This document shows, in pieces, positions 6,361 through 13,788 of a DNA stretch of 29,370 bases. A program made the position numbers and the translations under genes. Position 1 is the stretch's first letter, and each line of letters begins with the position of its first letter. The notes under the pieces are model-generated. The model saw only the letters and a list, made by a program, of their open reading frames with translations, had not been told where the DNA came from and made no database searches. The stretch comes from JBNJGT01 sp046496745 (GTDB lineage: Archaea; Nanobdellota; Nanobdellia; Woesearchaeales; JACJVW01), in the NCBI GenBank assembly GCA_046496745.1, contig JAWOGQ010000050.1, forward strand, positions 1-29,370. The letters are read 5' to 3'.

Positions 6361-7684
6361 AATATTCAGGTAGGGATGGGTCGGAGTCCAGAATTTTCTT
6401 CTCAAGTGTCTCCCCTTCAAGATTTTCCAATACCAGTACAGGCTGATAATAGTCTGGAGGTTGGCTGTGCATGAAGGTTGTTAGAGGTATTGGAACATCA
6501 TATTCGGTTTTGCGGAGAAGATTACCTAAGTATCTGGTAAATTTAAACTCCTCCTCAACTGCCTCCTGTGACCTGCACTCCTTGAAAAGCCATTGTTTCT
6601 CGCCTTTGATAAAGTACATCCCGTTCTTTGTCTGCCCTATTCGTTCCAGGTTTTCTCCTTCGAAATAGTTCTTTTTGACCAGGGGATATAGTAGCTCCAG
6701 AGTTTTGTCTCGCAACTTGGTAATCTGAGGATAGGATTGTGACAGGGCGGCCATATTATCAGCCAGGTTTATCATATAAAGGAATCTTTCCTGATAGCGA
6801 CCAGCTTTTCCCTTGATTCTCTTGAAGTATCTATCAGGGTCTTTTAAGAGAGCTGGTTCGGCAAAGGTATCAATAAACTCCCTGGCAACCCGCTCATCAA
6901 GCATCTTTTCGTAAAATGAAATAAAACCAATGCTGTCGAATATCATGGCTGCATTGAAAAGATGCTGTGACTCCAGGATCTCGTCAGGATCATTCTTGGT
7001 AAGCACAGTGGTTTTTTTATACTGGTTTCCAAAATGTTGTGCAAGAATTGGAGGTATGCCTCCATTCATTTTTGCCTCAATCCAGGTTGATGATAATCGA
7101 GAAAGGGCTTGCCTGTACATGGGAAGAGTGATAGCTTCAGGACTTTTGCGGATATTTCGACGATACACGTCAGTGATTGGAAATTGCGCTTGAACATTCT
7201 TGTACTTTTTTGCAAGGTCTTCTAATACCTGCATTTTTTTGGGCAGACTAGCAAATTCAGATTGAATAGTGGTTTTCTTCACCTGTAGATATTCCTTGAA
7301 AGAGAGGCTTTGGTAGGATTGCTTTCGTTCACGCTTTCGGGATATGTCTGCTCTAAATGGAAGATTATTATACATTCGCCTGCAAATAGGAGGTATGATG
7401 CATGCACCCATGGGCACAAACCCATAAGTCAAAAGCTCAGTTAAGGCGAAACCTGCAATATTGTAGGATTCTATTATGTCCTGGATCTGCGGGTTTGTGC
7501 ATAATTCCTGAACCCAAGGCTTTTCCAGAAATGCTTCCCCTCCTTTTTCCACGAAGTCAACTGCGTTAACACTGGTTATATCAAAAAGATTGAATTCTCC
7601 TTGTTTGTGAGCCTGATACTCTGTATATGCATAGTATCCAACGGAAGCAAGAGCTGCGGTAGTCGAGTTAACGTGCTTCAACAT
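5759..7684 (-). CDS. Large protein with C-terminal APH/choline-kinase-like domain
   Basis: In this 641-aa protein, residues about 345-620 look like an aminoglycoside phosphotransferase or choline-kinase fold: a nucleotide-site Lys in W-L-F-K-E (K368), the hinge-like V-L-V-L-E-N-L-E-G (about 416-424), a catalytic-loop D-x-x-x-x-N (D502, N507), and a metal-binding D-C-E (D520). The usual His two residues before the catalytic Asp is Phe, so activity or substrate may be unusual. Residues 1-340 match nothing I recognise; a hydrophobic stretch near 75-102 could be membrane-associated. A TATA box 27 nt upstream implies leaderless translation. The 3' third is AT-rich. Confidence 0.68.
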   Translation of the reverse strand: MLKHVNSTTAALASVGYYAYTEYQAHKQGEFNLFDITSVNAVDFVEKGGEAFLEKPWVQELCTNPQIQDIIESYNIAGFALTELLTYGFVPMGACIIPPICRRMYNNLPFRADISRKRERKQSYQSLSFKEYLQVKKTTIQSEFASLPKKMQVLEDLAKKYKNVQAQFPITDVYRRNIRKSPEAITLPMYRQALSRLSSTWIEAKMNGGIPPILAQHFGNQYKKTTVLTKNDPDEILESQHLFNAAMIFDSIGFISFYEKMLDERVAREFIDTFAEPALLKDPDRYFKRIKGKAGRYQERFLYMINLADNMAALSQSYPQITKLRDKTLELLYPLVKKNYFEGENLERIGQTKNGMYFIKGEKQWLFKECRSQEAVEEEFKFTRYLGNLLRKTEYDVPIPLTTFMHSQPPDYYQPVLVLENLEGETLEKKILDSDPSLPEYYEGITKCLGKLHREVEYEDVIDMSKKIRTKYDGVIGDSLSEALTSLNTIIAETNDIVYFKDANIENWIISPTGKIAVIDCERPFGQYQAIDLVKLLLYFPSDFEEQEYGLIRTYLDSYKQEDHLEEDFIEQFYLSVLNGKLQQLFVDYSDYSSRDQKAHLCPHLIEKGFSTIEQIRNNYPSHYSQYQEDYISLQEILKEF

Positions 7685-7704
7685 TTCTACTGGTGATTCT
7701 AATC

Positions 7705-7716
7705 CTAATATAAATT
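7705..7716 (-). promoter_or_regulatory. TATA box for the 641-aa kinase-like gene
   Basis: ATTTATATTAGG on the minus strand, centred about 27 nt before the ATG at 7684. No ribosome binding site is evident, so the message is probably leaderless. Confidence 0.5.
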
Positions 7717-7750
7717 TTTTTGTTACTGTATAATGATAAAAGAAGAGATA

Positions 7751-7760
7751 GTTTTATATA
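7751..7760 (+). promoter_or_regulatory. TATA box for the TrmB-family gene
   Basis: GTTTTATATA lies about 57 nt before the ATG at 7813. It predicts a leader of about 30 nt containing the GAGGAAA ribosome binding site at 7801. Confidence 0.5.
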
Positions 7761-7812
7761 TCAGCTATTCATTCCACTACCTAAAAAGAGAGTATTACAT
7801 GAGGAAATAACT

Positions 7813-8613
7813 ATGATAGTTAAGCAGGATTTTTTAAATAAACTCAAGGATTTTGGCTTGAACAGCTATGAAAGCAAATTGTGGACATCGCTGCTCTCGA
7901 GAGGCATATCAAGCGCAGGTGAACTATCCGACATCGCTAATGTCCCGAGATCAAGGACATATGATGTGCTTGAATCGCTTGAAAAGAAGGGATTCATTGT
8001 CATGAAGATAGGAAAGCCCATCAAGTACATAGCAGTACCTCCGGAAGAGGTGGTTGAGCGGGTCAAATCCAAGATACAGGAAGATGCTGACACCCAGACA
8101 AAGATTCTTGATGAGCTCCGGAGTTCAGAGGTTCTGGAGGAGTTGAACCTGTTGCACAGCCAGGGTATAGACATGATAGATCCTAGCGAGATGTCAGGAC
8201 TTCTTAAGGGGAGAAAGAACCTGTATAATCATTTCGAGAGCATGATAAATTCTGCTGAACATTCAATTGTCCTGGTCTCCTCTGAGGAAGGATTAATCAG
8301 GAAGGCTAATGCTTTCCTGCCTGCACTGAAGAAAGCAAAGGCAAGGGGAACAAAAATAAGGATTGCTTCAAACCTTTCAAAAGAGGCTAAAGATAAATTG
8401 TCACATCTTGCTTGTCTTGCAGAGATAAGGCATACTGACATGAATGGAAGGTTCCTTCTTGTGGACGGAAAGAATGTGACATTCACGCTTTCTGAAGGGG
8501 AAAAGACACATTCAAGCTATGACAGCGGTGTGTGGGTAAAGACTCCTTTCTTTGCACAGACGTTCTCTGACATGTTCGAGAATCTTTGGAGCGGGATGAA
8601 ACCCCTCAAATAA
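7813..8613 (+). CDS. TrmB-family transcription regulator
   Basis: This 266-aa protein has a TrmB winged helix-turn-helix at residues about 1-75 (L-K-D-F-G-L-N-x-Y-E-S-K-L start, then a recognition helix with V-P-R-S-R-T-Y-D-V-L) and a short coiled linker (about 75-105). Its C-terminal domain has a phospholipase-D-like fold as in sugar-responsive TrmB proteins, including an S-S-E-E-G and a G-R-F-L-L-V-D-G strand-loop. I chose the ATG at 7813 because GAGGAAATAACT precedes it and the family begins there; upstream in-frame codons would be in the leader. Family members usually sense sugars; none is suggested here. It stands alone as a one-gene unit. Confidence 0.87.
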   Translation: MIVKQDFLNKLKDFGLNSYESKLWTSLLSRGISSAGELSDIANVPRSRTYDVLESLEKKGFIVMKIGKPIKYIAVPPEEVVERVKSKIQEDADTQTKILDELRSSEVLEELNLLHSQGIDMIDPSEMSGLLKGRKNLYNHFESMINSAEHSIVLVSSEEGLIRKANAFLPALKKAKARGTKIRIASNLSKEAKDKLSHLACLAEIRHTDMNGRFLLVDGKNVTFTLSEGEKTHSSYDSGVWVKTPFFAQTFSDMFENLWSGMKPLK

Positions 8614-8619
8614 TTTTTT
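8614..8619 (+). terminator. T-rich terminator after the TrmB-family gene
   Basis: Six T residues directly follow the stop codon, and more T-rich sequence follows. Archaeal RNA polymerase can stop at such tracts without a hairpin. Confidence 0.35.
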
Positions 8620-8707
8620 CTTATATTAAAGTTGTACTTACATCTAAGAGAAAAGACCATATTTGCCCAGTATTAGAAAGGAGCTTCACGGTTGGTTAAT
8701 AAGCAAG

Positions 8708-8715
8708 AAAAAAAA
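8708..8715 (-). terminator. T-rich terminator after the DUF4870-like gene
   Basis: Eight T residues on the minus strand begin 1 nt after the stop codon of the gene ending at 8717. The rest of the convergent gap (8620-8707) shows no gene and no clear structure. Confidence 0.45.
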
Positions 8716-8716
8716 T

Positions 8717-9028
8717 TTAGATCATGTGGAACCATTTCTGGGCGTATCCACCTATCAGCGGGATTTCCTTCTCCTTTCCCTGGATCGCGTAGACGAGCCC
8801 GATTATCCAGAATACAAGGAGTATTGGACCCACAATGATCATCAGCAGGTTCACTATAGGTATGATGCTTCCCCCGATTCCTATAATCATAAGCAGGAGT
8901 GTCTGCCTCAGGTGAAAGCTTCCGAGCGATGTCTTCTCGTTCTGGTGCAACACCAGCGCGATAATCCAGCCAATAAGTGTGAGATAACTCACAACAGCTA
9001 CGGTATGTCCTTGATTTGATTTCGCCAT
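8717..9028 (-). CDS. DUF4870/Tic20-like small membrane protein
   Basis: This 103-aa protein has about four hydrophobic segments (residues about 10-27, 43-56, 58-72 and 73-84) and the family pattern of a Tyr-Leu-Thr first helix, a loop H-Q-N-E-K, and then F-H-x-R-Q-x-L. This resembles DUF4870 and Tic20-related membrane proteins, which occur widely in bacteria and archaea; their function is poorly known. AAGGGGGT precedes the ATG and a TATA box lies about 42 nt upstream, so it is transcribed separately from the ribosomal operon that ends before it. Confidence 0.8.
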   Translation of the reverse strand: MAKSNQGHTVAVVSYLTLIGWIIALVLHQNEKTSLGSFHLRQTLLLMIIGIGGSIIPIVNLLMIIVGPILLVFWIIGLVYAIQGKEKEIPLIGGYAQKWFHMI

Positions 9029-9065
9029 ATTTAACCCCCTTGTTTGATTAGTATCTTAGAGGTCC

Positions 9066-9075
9066 TATTTATTAA
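9066..9075 (-). promoter_or_regulatory. TATA box for the DUF4870-like gene
   Basis: TTTAATAAAT on the minus strand. It lies about 42 nt before the ATG at 9028 and predicts a short leader that contains the GGGGGT ribosome binding site. Confidence 0.45.
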
Positions 9076-9082
9076 ATCTTTC

Positions 9083-9100
9083 GCAGGGAGAACGCCCTGC
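9083..9100. repeat. Perfect inverted repeat between the secY operon end and the DUF4870-like gene
   Basis: GCAGGG and CCCTGC arms of 6 bp flank a 6-base loop. It lies about 47 nt after the last gene of the ribosomal operon and just upstream of the next gene's TATA box. It could stabilise the 3' end of the long mRNA or bind a regulator. No T-run follows it, so it is not a classical terminator. Confidence 0.4.
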
Positions 9101-9146
9101 TGTTGGATATAGGATTAAATCATGAATGGTTTTATGTAGTTCAGAA

Positions 9147-9890
9147 CTAGTGGAGTTTCATGGCGCGGCGCATGGAAATCCCGAATATCAAAGAGAACAG
9201 GATGTAGGTTCCAAGCCAGCCAAAGCCGCTTATCCAGGGGACGCTTCCCAGAAGCGGAAGATCCTGCATAGGCCTTATTGGCTCATTGTGTACAGTCACT
9301 TTCTTGATAGGCCCATCATATTCCTTCTCAACCTCAAGGTATTCTTTTGTTGTTGTTATCTTGACAGATTTGGTTACTCTGTCCCCTCCTGTCGAGAATT
9401 CCAAAGCATACATGCCCTCAGGACCCTGGAGTCTCCAGGTGGCATTGTCTGCCGGCTGAGTTGCTGAACTTAATAGTGTGAGGCCTTTGGGGTCAAGGGT
9501 GATTTCTCCGGATTCTGCTATCACAGAGACTGTGAAGGGTTCGTTTGGTTCAATTGGATAATAGGCAAGGTTTGCTCCCATCCACCAGATGACAAGAATG
9601 ATAGGCAGGAAGGTTATGAGGGTAGGCTTCAAGCTCATCTTCATGTATTCCATGTTGGTCTGCATTGCTTTCTGCTGGACCTTCATCATCTTATCAGGCT
9701 GATCCTTGAGCTCTTTCATCTCTTTTTGATATTTCTTGAGCTGTTTCTTGAGCCTTTTCATCTTTGCCTGGTCTGTAAAGAACTTGTAGGCTAGAGTGAT
9801 TATGGTGGATATCAAGACTGCAAGAATAAGGATTGCAAAAAAAGGGTCAAGCTTCAATAAAGGTGATAATAAAGGAGATATAATCGACAT
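9147..9890 (-). CDS. DUF106 membrane insertase of the YidC/Oxa1/EMC3 superfamily
   Basis: This 247-aa protein would help insert proteins into the membrane with SecY, whose gene ends 1 nt upstream. It has a first helix at residues about 17-36, a long Lys/Gln/Met-rich cytoplasmic coiled coil (about 43-85), a second helix (about 92-108) and a last helix (about 222-240), as in archaeal YidC-like (Ylp1) and eukaryotic EMC3 proteins. About 100 residues between the second and last helices form a strand-rich, probably extracellular domain containing an N-A-T-W-R-L-Q-G-P-E-G-x-Y immunoglobulin-like pattern. As I recall, typical family members have only a short segment there. It is the last gene of the operon. 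Confidence 0.85.
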   Translation of the reverse strand: MSIISPLLSPLLKLDPFFAILILAVLISTIITLAYKFFTDQAKMKRLKKQLKKYQKEMKELKDQPDKMMKVQQKAMQTNMEYMKMSLKPTLITFLPIILVIWWMGANLAYYPIEPNEPFTVSVIAESGEITLDPKGLTLLSSATQPADNATWRLQGPEGMYALEFSTGGDRVTKSVKITTTKEYLEVEKEYDGPIKKVTVHNEPIRPMQDLPLLGSVPWISGFGWLGTYILFSLIFGISMRRAMKLH

Positions 9891-9891
9891 T

Positions 9892-11286
9892 TTATTCCAT
9901 GAATTTCCTCATCATCGGGTTCATGTCCATCATATGCTGCTTGCTGATCTCTTCATAAAGCTTGTAGATGATCATTACTGTCAGCAATAGACCTGTCCCT
10001 GAACCAAGAGCACCTGAGATGTCTGCAAGTGCTGCAAGGATACCTATCGTGATTGCACCCATAACTGTAAGAGGTGTGATGTATCTTTGGAGCAAGCGTT
10101 CAAGCACACGCTGGTCTTTCCTGAAACCTGGAATCTGGAGGCCTGAGGACATTATCTGTTTTGCCTGGCTTCGTGCATCCATCCCTGCGGTCTGGACCCA
10201 GAAGATACTGAATATGACACAACCGACAACCATTATTAGCATATAGATTCCGGCCTGAAGAACTGCATCAAGGGTTACGCTGCCTTTGATTATGCTTCCT
10301 ACGATGTTAGGGGGATTTGCCCAGGCTGCAAGGCCTGAAACTGCCTGATCACCGACAAACTCACCAAGAAATGTTCCGTGTCCAAGCCAACCCTGGAGAA
10401 GACGGGCCCATAACTGGATATTTGCAAGCAATGCTGCAACCAGGATAACAGGTATGTTACTTGTATAAATAAAACTGAGAGGCCAGCGGATACCATGTCC
10501 CCTTACACGACCGAAGCTCAAGGGGATCTCTATTCGCATGGCCTGGCTATAAACTGCTATCACGAATACTACGATGGTGGATGCGACTGCAGCAAACTGG
10601 AGCCCTGCAGTGATCGGGTCTCCTGCTGCGAGAGATTGGAAAAGTGATGGAATAGCACCGGCTGCATATTCTGGGTTAAGCTGGGATTTGAGAGGACTCA
10701 GGGCCCGGATAAAGACAGTCTGGGATACTCCTGCTGCAATGAAAAGAGAGATACCAGAACCAAAACCCCATTTGGATATGACCTCGTCCATGAATAGGAT
10801 AAGAATACCGCCTATGATAAGCTGGACTATAAGAAGCATTTCCAGTTGAAGATATAGAGGTGTCCCTGCAAACTGAGAGGCAGGAGCAAGACCGCCCATA
10901 AAAACATAGATTATGGCTTCAAATACTATGAAAAAGACTGCAAGGATTTTCTGGAAACCCTGGAACCTGCGTTTACCTTCATGTGAGGTAAGATCGAACT
11001 TGAAGATACCAGAACCATTCAATAACTGAAGGACAATGGATGCTGTAACGATAGGACCGATTCCAAGAGAGGTGATCGAACCAAAACTTGCACCCAGGAT
11101 GACTGAGAGATATTCAAACTGCGAGAGTGCGTTTGCTCCCAGGCCAAATAAGGGTATATGTCCAAGTATGAAGAATATGACAAGAATTATCCCAGTCCAC
11201 TTTAGCTTTTCCTTGAAGGAAAGTCTTTTTTGTGTGGGGCCTGCTACTTCGGGCAGATTCTGGATTATTGAATCAATAAAGGCCAT
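9892..11286 (-). CDS. secY: Protein translocase subunit SecY
   Basis: SecY forms the protein-conducting channel of the Sec translocon in the cell membrane. At 464 aa with about ten hydrophobic helices it is the normal archaeal size. The N-terminal region P-T-Q-K-R-L-S-F-K-E-K-L and the plug-region sequence following P-L-F-G-L-G are typical of archaeal SecY and Sec61-alpha. The cytoplasmic loop with the R-V-R-G-H-G-I-R pattern (about residue 250) lies where ribosomes dock. It follows uL15 by 9 nt and precedes the DUF106 insertase by 1 nt. SecE and SecG (Sec-beta) are not in the window. Confidence 0.96.
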   Translation of the reverse strand: MAFIDSIIQNLPEVAGPTQKRLSFKEKLKWTGIILVIFFILGHIPLFGLGANALSQFEYLSVILGASFGSITSLGIGPIVTASIVLQLLNGSGIFKFDLTSHEGKRRFQGFQKILAVFFIVFEAIIYVFMGGLAPASQFAGTPLYLQLEMLLIVQLIIGGILILFMDEVISKWGFGSGISLFIAAGVSQTVFIRALSPLKSQLNPEYAAGAIPSLFQSLAAGDPITAGLQFAAVASTIVVFVIAVYSQAMRIEIPLSFGRVRGHGIRWPLSFIYTSNIPVILVAALLANIQLWARLLQGWLGHGTFLGEFVGDQAVSGLAAWANPPNIVGSIIKGSVTLDAVLQAGIYMLIMVVGCVIFSIFWVQTAGMDARSQAKQIMSSGLQIPGFRKDQRVLERLLQRYITPLTVMGAITIGILAALADISGALGSGTGLLLTVMIIYKLYEEISKQHMMDMNPMMRKFME

Positions 11287-11295
11287 AAAACCAAC

Positions 11296-11721
11296 CTATT
11301 GCTGTATGTCTCCTCCCGCATTCTTCACCTTTTCAGATGCAGTCTGGGAGGCTTGCTCGACGATGATCTTCATCGGTTTTGTGATGCTGCCATTACCGAT
11401 CAATTTATCATATCCTGCTTTTCTTAAATCTACTGTATAGGTTCCTTGTTCTTCGGTTGCAAATCCTTTCTTAACAAAAGTGTCAAGATGAGTTTCCAGG
11501 AACTGGACACCGATTGCAGGTGCAGGTTTTGCTGTCCTGAAACCTACTCTTCCAAGAAGCTTCCTGGCTTTCCAGGTTGTCGGCTTGTTGCCTTTACCTT
11601 TCTTACCTATTCCTGCATTACCGCGTCCACCGCGGTTACCTGCTCCCCTTCGTTTTTTCATGGAGCCGCAGCCGTGTGTCTTTGATCCGCGGTATTTTTT
11701 AACTTTCTTGCTATGTATCAT
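11296..11721 (-). CDS. rpl15: Large-subunit ribosomal protein uL15
   Basis: This 141-aa protein has the basic Gly/Arg-rich N-terminal extension (K-T-H-G-C-G-S-M-K-K-R-R-G-A-G-N-R-G-G) that threads into 23S rRNA, followed by a compact C-terminal domain. It is close to the usual archaeal length. Its place between uL30 and secY is the standard spc-operon order. The ATG follows the uL30 stop by 1 nt. Confidence 0.95.
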   Translation of the reverse strand: MIHSKKVKKYRGSKTHGCGSMKKRRGAGNRGGRGNAGIGKKGKGNKPTTWKARKLLGRVGFRTAKPAPAIGVQFLETHLDTFVKKGFATEEQGTYTVDLRKAGYDKLIGNGSITKPMKIIVEQASQTASEKVKNAGGDIQQ

Positions 11722-11722
11722 T

Positions 11723-12067
11723 TTAAATCATGCGTTTAATCAGATCGTTGATTTTTTCCTTCCGGTCACCAAGGGCACCGCCTCTTGCAAAAGGGACCTT
11801 TATGCCACCATATCCTTTGCGTGGTGGATGCAAGGGTATGAATTTATCTCCTTTCTGCTTCAGTGCCTTTTCAGTCTCTTCGTCAAGTTCTCCCCATGTC
11901 ACGTAGTCTTTTATAACCCTGAGCATGCCTCTTGTTGAAGGCGTGTCCGGGATTATGACACATGAATTCTTCCTGAGAAGTTTCAACTTAGTAAGGGTTT
12001 CCTTGACATCCGGCCGAATATTGATTATGCTTCGTACCAGGATTACCGCGATATTTTTCTCTGCCAT
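11723..12067 (-). CDS. rpl30: Large-subunit ribosomal protein uL30, shortened archaeal form
   Basis: At 114 aa this keeps the uL30 core (A-V-I-L-V-R-S, then L-L-R-K-N-S-C-V-I-I, then the R-G-M-L-x-x-I-K-D-Y-V-T-W-G-E motif) and the C-terminal L-H-P-P-R-K-G-Y-G-G-I-K segment ending in E-K-I-N-D-L-I-K-R-M. Typical archaeal uL30 is about 150 residues. The missing part is mainly the insert between the TWGE helix and the LHPP segment, so this is an internal contraction and not a truncation. It lies 2 nt after uS5 and 1 nt before uL15. Confidence 0.93.
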   Translation of the reverse strand: MAEKNIAVILVRSIINIRPDVKETLTKLKLLRKNSCVIIPDTPSTRGMLRVIKDYVTWGELDEETEKALKQKGDKFIPLHPPRKGYGGIKVPFARGGALGDRKEKINDLIKRMI

Positions 12068-12069
12068 TT

Positions 12070-12810
12070 TTACTCTTCATCCAGACCTTCTTTGAGGTCC
12101 TCCGGAAGCTTTCCTTCGACAATCGTTGAATTTGATACTTTTGTTGTGATGGTCTTTCTAAGTGCATACATGCATGCGATAATAAGGTTTGTCTTGGTCT
12201 TGGTCTGTCCGCGACCTTTTGACCATACATCTTTTATGCCTGCAAGGTCAAGAATCTTCTTGCATTCTTTCTCTACAATAAGCCCTTTACCTTTTGGCGC
12301 AGGGAATAAGGTCATTATAGCTGAGCCGCATTTGCCATCTACACGGAAAGGGACTGTATGAGGACCGTCACATGCACATTCCCAGCTCCCGCATCCACGG
12401 GCAATCTTGATAAGATTGAGTTTTGCATTCCTAAGAGCTTTTTCCCTGGCCGGGACTGTCTCTTTTGCTTTCCCATAGCCGATACCGACGTAACCGTTCC
12501 TGTTTCCGACCACTGCAAAGGTTGAGAACTTTGGCTTGTTCCCTTCACGGGTCTTCTTCTGGGTCTGCTTGAATACCCTCCGGGCTCCTCCTCCGAATTT
12601 ACCCTTGGATTGACCTATCAAAAGTAGATCTGTCTCGAGATTAGGGAGAAGAGCATCAACTATCTCTGGCTCAAGGATTCGCTTTCCCTGGCTTAGGATC
12701 TCATCAATATCTGTAATCCGACCTTCCTTGACTGCTTTTCCGGTCTCAGTCTTTGGGGTCCAACTATCAAAGATGGTAACCTGCTCCTGAGTATTTTGTT
12801 TTTCGCTCAT
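12070..12810 (-). CDS. rps5: Small-subunit ribosomal protein uS5
   Basis: uS5 contributes to decoding accuracy and mRNA entry on the small subunit. The 246-aa product has an N-terminal extension of about 50 residues, then the double-stranded RNA-binding-like domain with the pattern F-S-T-F-A-V-V-G-N-R-N-G-Y-V-G-I-G and K-A-K-E-T-V-P-A-R-x-K-A, and a C-terminal domain with G-R-G-Q-T-K-T-K-T-N. It overlaps uL18 by 4 nt (ATGA). Confidence 0.95.
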   Translation of the reverse strand: MSEKQNTQEQVTIFDSWTPKTETGKAVKEGRITDIDEILSQGKRILEPEIVDALLPNLETDLLLIGQSKGKFGGGARRVFKQTQKKTREGNKPKFSTFAVVGNRNGYVGIGYGKAKETVPAREKALRNAKLNLIKIARGCGSWECACDGPHTVPFRVDGKCGSAIMTLFPAPKGKGLIVEKECKKILDLAGIKDVWSKGRGQTKTKTNLIIACMYALRKTITTKVSNSTIVEGKLPEDLKEGLDEE

Positions 12811-13349
12811 TTTATATTGCTAACCTTTTCTTTTACCTGATCAATCATCTTGGACATCTGGGATGGGTCGCGTTCCTTGGTTGATAGATTCTCTGCATAA
12901 GCTTCGATATGCTTTCCATTGATCCGGTCATCTGAAGGAAACTTCTCTTCGTTGCAGTTTATGTCAATTCCTGCATCCTTGATGCCTTTGATAACTGCGA
13001 AGATCCGGGAACCTTTAGTAGGTGTCCTAAAACCAAGATCAACCACAAGGTCTGTCAGGTCTGCTTTCTTGCATTTCATACCAGCCAAATATCCAGTAAG
13101 GTATGCTGCCGGGACATTCCCAAGGGTTCCTTTCCAACCATGATCTTTAAGCTCAGCACTCTTTGCTTCAGCCAGAACCTTATCACCAACAGGATCAAAG
13201 CTTATGGCCTGGACCAGCATATTCTTGAGTGACTGGCGGATTACAAGGCGAGGCCTCTGGGACTGGACCAACCTAAGCCTTTTCTTATAATTGGTCTTTC
13301 CTTCCTGTTTTCGCCTGTAAGGGATTGTCTTGATTGTTTTTCGTGTCAT
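12807..13349 (-). CDS. rpl18: Large-subunit ribosomal protein uL18
   Basis: uL18 binds 5S rRNA with uL5 in the central protuberance. The 180-aa product begins with the basic Y-R-R-K-Q-E-G-K-T-N-Y-K-K-R-L segment seen in archaeal and eukaryotic uL18 (L5e-like), followed by the R-P-R-L-V-I-R strand and a T-G-Y-L-A-G motif. The length is usual for archaea. It has 4-nt overlaps with both eL19 and uS5, so translation is coupled. Confidence 0.95.
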   Translation of the reverse strand: MTRKTIKTIPYRRKQEGKTNYKKRLRLVQSQRPRLVIRQSLKNMLVQAISFDPVGDKVLAEAKSAELKDHGWKGTLGNVPAAYLTGYLAGMKCKKADLTDLVVDLGFRTPTKGSRIFAVIKGIKDAGIDINCNEEKFPSDDRINGKHIEAYAENLSTKERDPSQMSKMIDQVKEKVSNIK

Positions 13350-13783
13350 TTTTTCTCGTTAATATACATCTTAAGGTGTCGCAGGCTTCTGAAGAATCCA
13401 CCTTTTGCGTTGTTGTAGAGTTTCCTGTATTCCTCTGCTGATAAAACACCTTTTTCCCGGAGTTCTTTCAGGAGAGCGCGTTGCTTCCTGATACGGTTCA
13501 TCCAGTCCTCTTTTCGGGGAAGCCTGGCTGTGTTTCTTCCTTTCCTGGAACCCTGGCCTTTTCTTCTTCCCTTACGCTTCTGCTCTGCAAACTTTCGAGC
13601 ACGAACACGGGAAGGGCCAACTTCTGTCGCTTTCCAGATTCCATGTGATTTTATAAGATTGCGCAGATCTATTTTTGTAATGGATTCCTTGATCTCGTCA
13701 AGCCTTGAGCTATCAAATACCACATTGCTTTCAGAGCACTTCAGTAGTTGTGCTGCCAGCCTTTTTTGATTTCGTAAATTCAT
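13346..13783 (-). CDS. rpl19e: Large-subunit ribosomal protein eL19
   Basis: This archaeal and eukaryotic ribosomal protein is absent from bacteria. The 145-aa product starts M-N-L-R-N-Q-K-R-L-A-A, the classic start of the family. It has the basic middle section G-P-S-R-V-R-A-R-K and G-R-R-K-G-Q-G-S-R-K-G followed by a long C-terminal helix. I prefer the ATG at 13783 because it matches that start; an in-frame GTG three codons upstream overlaps the eL32 stop and could also be used. Confidence 0.94.
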   Translation of the reverse strand: MNLRNQKRLAAQLLKCSESNVVFDSSRLDEIKESITKIDLRNLIKSHGIWKATEVGPSRVRARKFAEQKRKGRRKGQGSRKGRNTARLPRKEDWMNRIRKQRALLKELREKGVLSAEEYRKLYNNAKGGFFRSLRHLKMYINEKK

Positions 13784-13788
13784 AAGGA

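Noticed and set aside
8663..9019. Plus-strand frame opposite the DUF4870-like gene
   Set aside because: The minus-strand frame has a family-like sequence, a ribosome binding site and a TATA box; the plus-strand frame has none of these and an odd composition.
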